The notes below the pieces were generated by a model. The model saw only the letters and a list, made by a program, of their open reading frames with translations. It did not search any database and was not told the origin of the DNA. Positions 6,973 through 13,142 of a stretch of DNA of 13,222 nt are shown here, piece after piece. The stretch is taken from contig CAYXKC010000039.1 of assembly GCA_964465295.1 (NCBI GenBank), forward strand, positions 1-13,222, given 5' to 3'. This stretch comes from Methanolacinia sp964465295 (GTDB lineage Archaea; Halobacteriota; Methanomicrobia; Methanomicrobiales; Methanomicrobiaceae). Numbering within the stretch: position 1 is the stretch's first letter; each line of letters begins with the position of its first letter. Made by a program: the position numbers and the translations under genes.

Positions 6973-6980
6973 CTATATAG
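6973..6980 (+). promoter_or_regulatory. Candidate TATA box of the KamA-like gene
   Basis: CTATATAG lies 43 bp ahead of the ATG at 7024. That would place transcription start near 7000 with a leader of about 20-25 nt, enough to hold the ribosome-binding site AGGTGG (7014-7019). Confidence 0.5.
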
Positions 6981-7023
6981 CGGTACAATTCAAAATTCTC
7001 TTTTCTAAATTACAGGTGGTTTT

Positions 7024-8100
7024 ATGACAAAATGCAGATATCTGAGAAGCATCAGGGAGGTGAACGAACTCTTTGATGCCGGACTAACAGGTCTTGAAGA
7101 TGTGGAGAAGAATTATCCTTTCTTTGCGAACCAGTACTACCTCTCTCTTATCGACTGGGACGATCCGGAGGATCCGATTAGAAAGATAATCATCCCCGAT
7201 AATGCCGAACTGGTAAAATGGGGCTCTTTGGACCCGTCAATGGAGGCCCGGAACACCAAATCTCCCGGACTTCAGCATAAATACCGGGCTACTGCTCTTA
7301 TGCTGATCAGCGACCGTTGCGGTGGATTCTGCAGGTTCTGCTTCAGGAAGAGGCTATTTATAAATCCCGAGGACGAGAAGATCAGGAACTTTTCAGAGGA
7401 TATTGATTATATCAGGAATCACCCTGAGATATCGAACGTTCTTCTTACCGGGGGGGATGCCCTGATGGTTTCGACCCCAAATCTTGAAAAGATAGTGTCT
7501 GCACTCTTATCCATTAAGCATATCAAAACCGTCCGTATCGGAACAAAGCTGCCTGCCTATAATCCGTTCAGGATAATCGGGGATGAATCACTTCATGAAA
7601 TGGTGAGGAAACACAGCAGGCCCGGTAAGATGATCTATTTTATGACCCAGTTCAATCACCCGAGAGAGCTGACAAAAGAGGCAAAAGAAGCGCTTGATCT
7701 TCTCAGGCTTTCCGGAGCATCGCTCGCAAACCAGACGCCGGTATTAAGAGGCGTAAATGACGATCCTGATACAATATCCCATCTGTGCAGGACTCTTGCC
7801 GAATCGGGGAATATTCCTTATTATCTCTTCCAGTGCAGGCCGGCGCTGGGCAACCGCCACTTTACAGTGCCCATAGAGACAACATACGAGATCTATGAGA
7901 AGGCTAAAAAAAATCTTTCAGGACTTGCAAAAAGGGCCAGGTATGTGATGTCCCATAGTACAGGAAAGATCGAAGTCATAGGTATGAATTCTGAAAAAGT
8001 GTACCTGAAATATCACCAGGCTGCAAATCCTGCGGATATGGGTAAGGTGATGACTTTCAAAAGAAACCCTGATGCCCTGTGGCTTGAGGATTATCTCTGA
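7024..8100 (+). CDS. KamA-family radical SAM aminomutase, substrate not lysine by pocket residues
   Basis: This 358-residue relative of lysine 2,3-aminomutase has the radical SAM cluster motif CGGFCRFC (Cys99, Cys103, Cys106) followed by FRKR, where Arg108 matches the carboxylate-binding Arg134 of the clostridial enzyme. Lys315, in HSTGKIEV, aligns with the PLP lysine Lys337. The two aspartates that hold the lysine side chain (Asp293, Asp330) are replaced by Arg272 (FQCRPALG) and apparently Ser310 (YVMSHS). The protein is shorter than AblA (about 416 residues), and no ablB acetyltransferase is adjacent, so it is unlikely to make N-acetyl-beta-lysine. Migration of an amino group on an acidic substrate such as glutamate, giving the osmolyte beta-glutamate, is a possibility. 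A good ribosome-binding site, AGGTGG, precedes the ATG. The stop lies 9 bp from the convergent regulator gene. Confidence 0.9.
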   Translation: MTKCRYLRSIREVNELFDAGLTGLEDVEKNYPFFANQYYLSLIDWDDPEDPIRKIIIPDNAELVKWGSLDPSMEARNTKSPGLQHKYRATALMLISDRCGGFCRFCFRKRLFINPEDEKIRNFSEDIDYIRNHPEISNVLLTGGDALMVSTPNLEKIVSALLSIKHIKTVRIGTKLPAYNPFRIIGDESLHEMVRKHSRPGKMIYFMTQFNHPRELTKEAKEALDLLRLSGASLANQTPVLRGVNDDPDTISHLCRTLAESGNIPYYLFQCRPALGNRHFTVPIETTYEIYEKAKKNLSGLAKRARYVMSHSTGKIEVIGMNSEKVYLKYHQAANPADMGKVMTFKRNPDALWLEDYL

Positions 8101-8109
8101 TATCCGGAA

Positions 8110-9141
8110 TTAATTATCCTTTTTTAATTCGTACTTGAAATCGTAATGCTTTCTAAGGAAATCCCTGATCCTCTCCGATTCCAGCCATCTCTGGTCGATG
8201 AGGTTGACAAGATTGTCGATAATCTCCACCTGCTCAAGGATCATTGCTGCGTGTTCGCACCTGTCCATCTCAGTCAGTCCCGATATAATCTGGAGAGGAT
8301 TTCTGATATCGTCGTTTAATATTGCAAGCTGCTCCAGGTTTTTTTCAATCTGCACCAGAGTCTCTTTTTCTCCGTTTTTTATCCTTACAATGTCGGTGAT
8401 ATCTGAGAATATCGTTGCAACCCTGCCTGATTCGGGGCTGAAGGCGTGATACTGCAGGTGCCTCTTTACCGGCGCCAGGTACTTGTCATCATTTAACCGG
8501 ATCCCTTCAAAAGCGACCCTGCCCAGTTTTCTTATCCAGTCCCCGGGAAATTCAGGCATGACCTCCAGGATCGTTTTTCCTGTTACAGATTCCCTGCTAT
8601 ACCCGATTATCTTCTCAAAAGCCGGATTTACATCGATAAATCTTAAATCAGTCGTCTCACCTTCTGTATCTCTTATACAGTCATATAGTGCAAAACCGTT
8701 GGTCATTGTATTGAAGAGGAGTTCATATTTTTTTTCGGAGATTTCGAGTGCAGTCTCAGCCTTTTCCGCCCTGTACCTGTTTATTGCGGTCTCGATTGTC
8801 GTACGCATGTCTCCGGGCCTGAAGGGTTTGCCAAGGTATCCATATGGAGCGGATTCGATCGCCTTTTTGAAGGTCTCCTCATCAGTATATGCGGTAAGAA
8901 ATATTATCGGGATATCCAGTTTCGAATGAATCTCCTTTGCAGCCTCAATACCGTCGATTCTGCCTTCGAGATGGATATCCATGAGGACAATATCGGGTTT
9001 TTTGTCCATGGCCATCATAATGGCGTTCTCCCCCCGGGCAACCTTTCCGACTACATCGTAACCGAATGATTTCAGGGATTTTTCTATTCCCATTGCAAGT
9101 ACGATTTCATCTTCGGCTATGAGAACTCTAACAGGCGCCAT
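8110..9141 (-). CDS. Response regulator with PAS domain and histidine-less kinase-type dimerisation helix
   Basis: This 343-residue cytoplasmic signalling protein has a receiver domain (1-122) with all key residues: Glu10/Asp11, the phospho-acceptor Asp55 in VLMDIHL, Thr83 and Lys105 in GKPF. A PAS domain follows (about 132-255; FNTMTNGFALYD, then FIDVNPAFEKIIGYS), which could bind a small ligand. Residues about 256-335 resemble a HisKA dimerisation helix, LAILNDDIRNPLQIISG, but Asp277 stands where the phosphorylated histidine should be. The protein ends before any ATPase domain, so it cannot be a working kinase. It has no DNA-binding domain and probably acts by protein contact, perhaps as a phosphate sink or adaptor for a separate kinase. 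The ATG at 9141 follows GATGAG as ribosome-binding site. The promoter carries a striking palindrome. Confidence 0.9.
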   Translation of the reverse strand: MAPVRVLIAEDEIVLAMGIEKSLKSFGYDVVGKVARGENAIMMAMDKKPDIVLMDIHLEGRIDGIEAAKEIHSKLDIPIIFLTAYTDEETFKKAIESAPYGYLGKPFRPGDMRTTIETAINRYRAEKAETALEISEKKYELLFNTMTNGFALYDCIRDTEGETTDLRFIDVNPAFEKIIGYSRESVTGKTILEVMPEFPGDWIRKLGRVAFEGIRLNDDKYLAPVKRHLQYHAFSPESGRVATIFSDITDIVRIKNGEKETLVQIEKNLEQLAILNDDIRNPLQIISGLTEMDRCEHAAMILEQVEIIDNLVNLIDQRWLESERIRDFLRKHYDFKYELKKDN

Positions 9142-9188
9142 TTTCTCATCTTAAAAATCGGGTAAGTGACTCATTTATTTCCTTTTTA

Positions 9189-9211
9189 TTTATAAACTGG
9201 TGCACCAGTTT
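9189..9211 (-). promoter_or_regulatory. TATA box overlapped by an 18-bp perfect palindrome upstream of the regulator gene
   Basis: AAACTGGTGCACCAGTTT (9194-9211) is perfectly self-complementary. Read on the minus strand, its last three T's are the start of TTTATAAA (9189-9196), a good TATA box 48 bp ahead of the ATG at 9141. The palindrome therefore covers the position of the archaeal BRE element and part of the TATA box. This is the expected layout of a repressor operator that blocks TBP/TFB. The palindrome is a fact; the regulator is unknown. Confidence 0.6.
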
Positions 9212-9297
9212 TCCATATCAATACTTTGATTCACATTTCATTCATTATATATACCTGTAATTTTTCTTTCTTGTTTATATAGTGTTCGTTATCGTCC

Positions 9298-9328
9298 CCC
9301 GGATAGATCCGGGCGGCCGTGAAAAAAA
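9298..9328 (-). terminator. Likely terminator region of the secreted-protein gene
   Basis: On the minus strand, about 13 nt after the TAA at 9341, there is a run of seven T (9328-9322), typical of archaeal termination. It is followed by a compact inverted repeat, CCCGGAT-AG-ATCCGGG (9298-9313), with 7-bp arms. The hairpin comes after the T-tract, unlike a bacterial terminator. It may instead stabilise the RNA 3' end or separate this unit from the regulator gene. Confidence 0.4.
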
Positions 9329-9340
9329 GCGAAACCCGGT

Positions 9341-9835
9341 TTACACGATATGTGTTACCGGGGGAATAGAGATACTGTCTGTAAATGTCTCAATGTAGTT
9401 GTCGGGGAATTGAATTGTAGTAATCCCGGGGGAGAGATCTATCGTGATCATCGGGGCGAACCAGTATCCCCTGAGGATCTCTTCGCCTTTTGAAAAGTCC
9501 ATTGCCGGGGTGGTATATATCGTCCCTTCAGGGCCGCTCTTAGGTGTTATGAAACCAGGGATGAAAAAAGAGGCTTTATCAGATTTTACCTCAATAACTT
9601 CGACCTCCCTGTCCGTCTTTTCACCTATAACTTTCCTGAGCTCTTCGGCGGGATCGGCAATCTTTGTGAATACGGCAATCTTTTCCAGGAATGAAAGAGA
9701 GTATTCGAAATTCACTTCCGTATCCCCGCCTTCTGATATCTTCATCTCGAGTATATCGATTTCAATTGCAGATGCACCCTGGACAAGTATTGCTGCAATA
9801 ATTACCGATATAAGGCTTATCGATATTTTATCCAT
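9341..9835 (-). CDS. Secreted or surface-exposed hypothetical protein
   Basis: This protein of about 164 residues is not recognised. From ATG 9835 the N-terminus is a clear signal peptide: Asp-Lys, a hydrophobic core (about 4-19) and an ASA cleavage site at residue 23. The mature part of about 140 residues has no cysteine and no second membrane segment. Its make-up suggests a mixed alpha/beta domain: ISEGGDTEVNFEYSL, a helix FLEKIAVFTKIADPAEELRK, then mostly strands with many Pro, Gly and aromatic residues. An in-frame GTG at 9844 is an alternative start and would fit a leaderless message, since the TATA box at 9868-9875 predicts transcription starting near there. ATG is preferred because GTGAT lies just before it. 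The gene follows the kinase but has its own promoter, so a link to the kinase is only suggested. Confidence 0.75.
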   Translation of the reverse strand: MDKISISLISVIIAAILVQGASAIEIDILEMKISEGGDTEVNFEYSLSFLEKIAVFTKIADPAEELRKVIGEKTDREVEVIEVKSDKASFFIPGFITPKSGPEGTIYTTPAMDFSKGEEILRGYWFAPMITIDLSPGITTIQFPDNYIETFTDSISIPPVTHIV

Positions 9836-9867
9836 ATTTATCACTGTTTTTATATCTACATATTAGT

Positions 9868-9875
9868 TATATAAA
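9868..9875 (-). promoter_or_regulatory. TATA box of the secreted-protein gene
   Basis: TTTATATA on the minus strand is a textbook archaeal TATA box. It lies 8 bp beyond the kinase stop codon and 33 bp ahead of ATG 9835. It predicts a very short leader, or leaderless translation if GTG 9844 is used. Confidence 0.7.
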
Positions 9876-9883
9876 TGTATTTC

Positions 9884-11644
9884 TCACGGGTTTTGATCCC
9901 CCGTGGCGGCGTACAGGGGGATATGCACATCTCCTCCATTCGTCTGTATTGATATATTGCCGTGAAAAAGGGCCCTTTTTATTTTTTCCGGCAGGATCTG
10001 CACCTCAAACTCCTGGCTGTCTCCTGTGGAAAATGATGTTGGAGAGACCTTAAGCCATTCCCTGTCGGATTCGGCGGTGCCCTTAAGAATTCCCTGGCCT
10101 GCATTTCTTACCGAAAAGGTGACCTGCGGCGGATCCAGGAGGTCAAATCCCCTTAGAATTATCTTTTTTGTATCCGGTTCCGCCTCCGGCTTAAGGCTGA
10201 ATCCCACCTCAACCGGCACCTTTTGCGTTTCAGACCGGATCCTTACAAGAATATTTGCAATATATTTCATCCCCTGCTTTTTTCCGGGGATCTTTTCGGG
10301 CCGGATAACAAAATTGTAATATCTCCTGTTTATAGATCCGCCGGTCTCGGTGAGATCCGTGATCCATTCCGCATCCGAAGCAACCTCTGGCAGCTCTGCC
10401 CTGCAACCGGAGGTTTCAATCTCCAGTCTTCCGCTGATAGGAGTGCCTGAATCTGTTTTGAAGCTGAATTTAGGCGGACTGCAGCGGATTATACACGTTT
10501 TTATCAGGGCGGGGTCGCTTCGCGCCGGGGATTTTTCACTGGTTTTCCCTGGTTTTTTCTCTGTTTTTTTATACGGGAAGAGCTCCTTTCCTTTATCTTT
10601 TGATAATTCGCACCAGGGACAATCTCTTAGGTGTCCGCCGTACCAGTGATTGGGATTTAAATCGCATCTTTTAAGTTTGCCAAGTTCTGCAGAGAGGCAC
10701 CTGCACCATTCATCTGCCGGCGGTCTTGCATAAGGATCCCCGTGCCCTTCAACAAAACACCGTGAAAAGAGATCCCTGAGGCATGACGGCAGGATGTGAT
10801 ACGCGGGCGCATATCCCGGGGGTCTTATATCCCTGCCTTTTTGTGCAATATATGGATAAATGCCGAGAACCGTCTTCTGCTCTATTGTCGGAAGGTCCCA
10901 GACGTCCTTTCCTTTTGCCTGGTAGGGATGTGCCCCGTTCATCAGGAGCCTGAAGATCATTATCCCGAGTGCGAAGAGATCCGCATGGTGCCTGTTTACC
11001 TCTTCCATCCTGAAATTCCTCCCCATTAGTTCCGGTGGCAGGAATTCCCCTGTTCCGACCTTCGTATGATATATTTTTCCGGATTTTGGATTTGACACCT
11101 GGAACGAGTCGCAGTCGATGAATGAGACAGCAGCCGTCCTGGCGACTAAAATATTCCTTGGCGAAAAATCCCCGACACAATGGCCGCTTTCATGAATCCT
11201 TGAGACGACGAAGCTGATGTTGTATGCCGCGGTCATCAGGTACCGCCATGAAAAGGATCCCCCGAGCATGTCCAGACGATCCTTAGTATCATAATACATG
11301 TGCACCTCCTTAAACATCCCCGTGTCAACCCGGGGCATCTCATAGCCTGCAAAGAAGGTCTTTTTGTCATTGAGGATATAGAGCGGCGACAACGGCCAGG
11401 CGATAGAGCTCGATGTGATCCCGCTGACGGGTTTTGTAAGCCCTCCTCCGGGCGGGTTTTTTACCATCGCCAGGATCTTTTCATGGAGCTCCTTTGAAAT
11501 CCTTGTCTTAAAGAATATTTTGGCACAGCAGCTCCCGTCCCCCTCTATATCGTATATCGCCCCTTCCCCTCCGCTTTTACCGGTAAAAACAAGCCTCCGC
11601 TCTCTACCGGTATTGTCAAGGGCCCTGAGCCTCTCAGGTATCAT
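9884..11644 (-). CDS. Atypical protein kinase with zinc-ribbon-like segment and two Ig-like C-terminal domains
   Basis: This is a 586-residue soluble protein. The kinase domain (about 15-320) has a glycine loop TGKSGGEGAIYDI (21-33), the ATP-binding lysine Lys42 (CCAKIFF), a catalytic loop HCVGDFSPRNILV (155-167) with Asp159 and Asn164, and a metal-binding FIDCDSFQV (Asp177) in place of the DFG motif. PPEL (203-206) and DLFALGI (Asp222) follow. The HRD motif is VGD, and the usual lysine two residues on is Ser161. IDxDSFQ is typical, from memory, of kinases in TerY-P-type modules. Residues 327-345 (CDLNPNHWYGGHLRDCPWC) could bind zinc. A basic, disordered linker (350-378) leads to two beta-sandwich-like repeats (about 383-484 and 495-580) with matching AEWI and REWL motifs. 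The gene overlaps the upstream phosphatase gene by 11 nt and has ribosome-binding site CCGGAG. It is probably active, but its targets are unknown. Confidence 0.88.
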   Translation of the reverse strand: MIPERLRALDNTGRERRLVFTGKSGGEGAIYDIEGDGSCCAKIFFKTRISKELHEKILAMVKNPPGGGLTKPVSGITSSSIAWPLSPLYILNDKKTFFAGYEMPRVDTGMFKEVHMYYDTKDRLDMLGGSFSWRYLMTAAYNISFVVSRIHESGHCVGDFSPRNILVARTAAVSFIDCDSFQVSNPKSGKIYHTKVGTGEFLPPELMGRNFRMEEVNRHHADLFALGIMIFRLLMNGAHPYQAKGKDVWDLPTIEQKTVLGIYPYIAQKGRDIRPPGYAPAYHILPSCLRDLFSRCFVEGHGDPYARPPADEWCRCLSAELGKLKRCDLNPNHWYGGHLRDCPWCELSKDKGKELFPYKKTEKKPGKTSEKSPARSDPALIKTCIIRCSPPKFSFKTDSGTPISGRLEIETSGCRAELPEVASDAEWITDLTETGGSINRRYYNFVIRPEKIPGKKQGMKYIANILVRIRSETQKVPVEVGFSLKPEAEPDTKKIILRGFDLLDPPQVTFSVRNAGQGILKGTAESDREWLKVSPTSFSTGDSQEFEVQILPEKIKRALFHGNISIQTNGGDVHIPLYAATGDQNP

Positions 11645-12422
11645 TTTCTCCGGTTCTCCCTTTTAATACGGCGATTACGAGGGTTTTGTCGTCATCCGAG
11701 TTATCCGCCATCTTTTCCGATCCCAAAAAATTTTCGATCTGCCCGGATCCCTCATCCTCATCGGAAAGTTCTGCAAGATATGAGAAAAGAGGCCTGAAGA
11801 AAGGTTCGTAAGGGATATATCCTTCCGGTGTCCTTTTTAAAAAAGCCCTCTGGCACCCGTCGGTAAAGACCGCAAAGATACCTGTTTTCGGGACGTTCTC
11901 ATTAATCCTGAGATTTTCGTCGATGTTCCCTGACGTAAGCGGGGTGACTTCGTTTACATATTCCGAATCTGCAGGGGTTGAAACAATTGAAATCTTTCCT
12001 CCTGTATCAGCCGTAACTGCTCCGTCACCTATATGGCCGGTGTTCAGGAAGTCTCCGTCATTAAATGCAACTATCAGGGTGCAGGCCAGCGTCTTCAGCT
12101 GAAGGCCGTTTGTTTTCGCATATGTTTCAAGGGACTCTCTTGCAGAATAGAATGCCTCCCTGATGATATCCCGGTTCTTCATCAGGGCCGCCGCCGGAAC
12201 TTCATACCTTTCGTGTTCTTCAAAAAGCGATTTTATTCTTTCAACTGCAGAATTGACTGCAATATCGGCACCAATATCGGAATTCTCCGCACTCCCCAGG
12301 CCGTCTGCAACAGCTATTATTACGGTTCCAAAATCCGTCTTCTCAAACCTGAATGCATCCTGGCACGGGAGGCCTTTTGCCTCGTGAGAACTTCCCGTTA
12401 CCTTTCCACCGAAAACCTGCAT
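11634..12422 (-). CDS. PP2C-family protein serine/threonine phosphatase
   Basis: This 262-residue cytoplasmic phosphatase of the metal-dependent PP2C family has all metal-binding motifs: QDAF (Gln21, Asp22), AVADGLGSAENS (Asp40, Gly41), ACT (113-115), HIGDGA (Asp133), FTDGC (Asp188) and DDDKTL (Asp244, Asp245). There is no membrane segment. Its stop lies 8 bp inside the kinase gene, so phosphatase and kinase are made together and very probably act on the same targets. This pairing resembles the TerY-P triad of a vWA protein, a PP2C phosphatase and a kinase. No vWA gene is seen upstream, where about 720 bp of non-coding DNA follows. The ATG at 12422 has only a weak ribosome-binding site, GATGAT. 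A GATAAATAAT element about 40 bp upstream could be the TATA box. Confidence 0.92.
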   Translation of the reverse strand: MQVFGGKVTGSSHEAKGLPCQDAFRFEKTDFGTVIIAVADGLGSAENSDIGADIAVNSAVERIKSLFEEHERYEVPAAALMKNRDIIREAFYSARESLETYAKTNGLQLKTLACTLIVAFNDGDFLNTGHIGDGAVTADTGGKISIVSTPADSEYVNEVTPLTSGNIDENLRINENVPKTGIFAVFTDGCQRAFLKRTPEGYIPYEPFFRPLFSYLAELSDEDEGSGQIENFLGSEKMADNSDDDKTLVIAVLKGRTGENDT

Positions 12423-12439
12423 ATCATCTGCCTTTATTG

Positions 12440-12486
12440 TCCGCCAACCTTGTTGTATCTATTATTTATCTGTCTGTTATGGCGGA
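12440..12486 (-). promoter_or_regulatory. Promoter of the phosphatase/kinase operon with flanking inverted repeat
   Basis: A 7-bp inverted repeat, TCCGCCA (12440-12446) and TGGCGGA (12480-12486), brackets a candidate TATA box, GATAAATAAT on the minus strand (12470-12461), about 40 bp ahead of the phosphatase ATG. A second A+T-rich element, AAAATATAAT (12510-12501), lies further up. The GC-rich arms stand out from the A+T-rich surroundings and could be half-sites for a regulator. The assignment is an inference from position. Confidence 0.4.
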
Positions 12487-13142
12487 TAAATGATTTGAGA
12501 ATTATATTTTCAAAAAAAAAGACTTTTTGTCATGTTACAAAGGAAGATGGGAAGATCTTTTCGTTAATGCGGTTCAAATAAAATTAAAAAAGGCCGTTTA
12601 GAAATCCTGTGAAGGGGAATCCTAAAATCCAGTGTGGTTGAGAAGCAGGAAATTACATTTTTTGATAATGAAGCATATAAAAAAAATTCAGGGAGTATTT
12701 CTTCAGGCTAATCATATTTTCGGGCATTAACATATTATACAGTTAAGCTTAAATGGGGCGTTAAAACAGCATAAAACGCCGGTATTTACGTCTTCATAGA
12801 AGTCCTGTATTCCATGATCTCAACCCTTCCCGATATAAACATCGTCTGAAAAAAAGAGGCCGGTGACGTGCCGTTATATCGGTGCGATCCAGGCTTTAAT
12901 CACTGTAAAAAACACGTATTGCTATTATTGAAAACCGGTCCCCAACACCCTGTTTAAAACGGTAAAATAAGCTCAAATCAAAGGTTTTCAGGTTACTCCC
13001 GTGCCAAAAAAATTGGTATAATAACCCGATGAACATCTTCAGGATTTTGCATAACCGGGTTGAGAGAAAAATTTCTACAGAGCCGACAAATAGAAAAAAA
13101 GTTTTTATTCATCCGGTATTATGGGCTATAAAAAACCCGTGA
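12487..13142. other. A+T-rich intergenic region without a convincing gene
   Basis: With the phosphatase promoter next to it, about 720 bp separate the phosphatase from the next gene. Stop codons are dense in all frames, and no tRNA, box C/D pair or repeat array is evident. Small items noted: a TATA-like CATATAAAAA at 12674-12683; a T-rich run on the minus strand (about 12580-12596) that with it could bound a short RNA; an inverted repeat GGCGTT/AACGCC (12757-12762 and 12775-12780); and a TATA-like TTTATATC on the minus strand (12839-12832) just ahead of a nine-codon reading frame. None is strong enough to call a gene. Confidence 0.6.
13094..13138 (-). terminator. T-rich terminator after the partial right-edge gene
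   Basis: On the minus strand the TAA at 13145 is followed by GGGTTTTTTATAGCCC (13138-13123, a weak hairpin with a T-run) and then a run of seven T (13100-13094). Clustered T-tracts directly after a stop codon are typical of archaeal termination and support the reality of the partial gene. Confidence 0.45.

Noticed and set aside
7024..8100. Annotation of the KamA-like gene as ablA for N-acetyl-beta-lysine synthesis
   Set aside because: The lysine-binding aspartates are absent, the protein is short, and no ablB acetyltransferase is adjacent.
9884..11644. Pseudokinase assignment for the kinase gene
   Set aside because: The ATP-binding lysine, catalytic aspartate, metal-binding asparagine and metal-binding aspartate are all present, so loss of activity cannot be claimed.
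12033..12581. Long open frame on the plus strand antisense to the phosphatase gene
   Set aside because: It lies mostly opposite a well-supported PP2C gene, has a cysteine- and arginine-rich, non-domain-like translation and no ribosome-binding site; it is a shadow frame.
12570..12590. GGTTCAAAT resembling a tRNA T-loop
   Set aside because: The flanks do not form a T stem or acceptor stem, and no anticodon arm lies upstream.
12804..12840. Nine-codon frame with a TATA-like element and ribosome-site-like sequence on the minus strand
   Set aside because: The TATA-like element is too close to the ATG for a transcript to include the start, and nine codons cannot be distinguished from chance.
13023..13061. 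Inverted repeat AACCCG/CGGGTT in the right-hand intergenic region, examined as a possible small RNA or box C/D element
   Set aside because: The arms are 6 bp with a 27-nt loop, and neither a full C box nor a D box is present.
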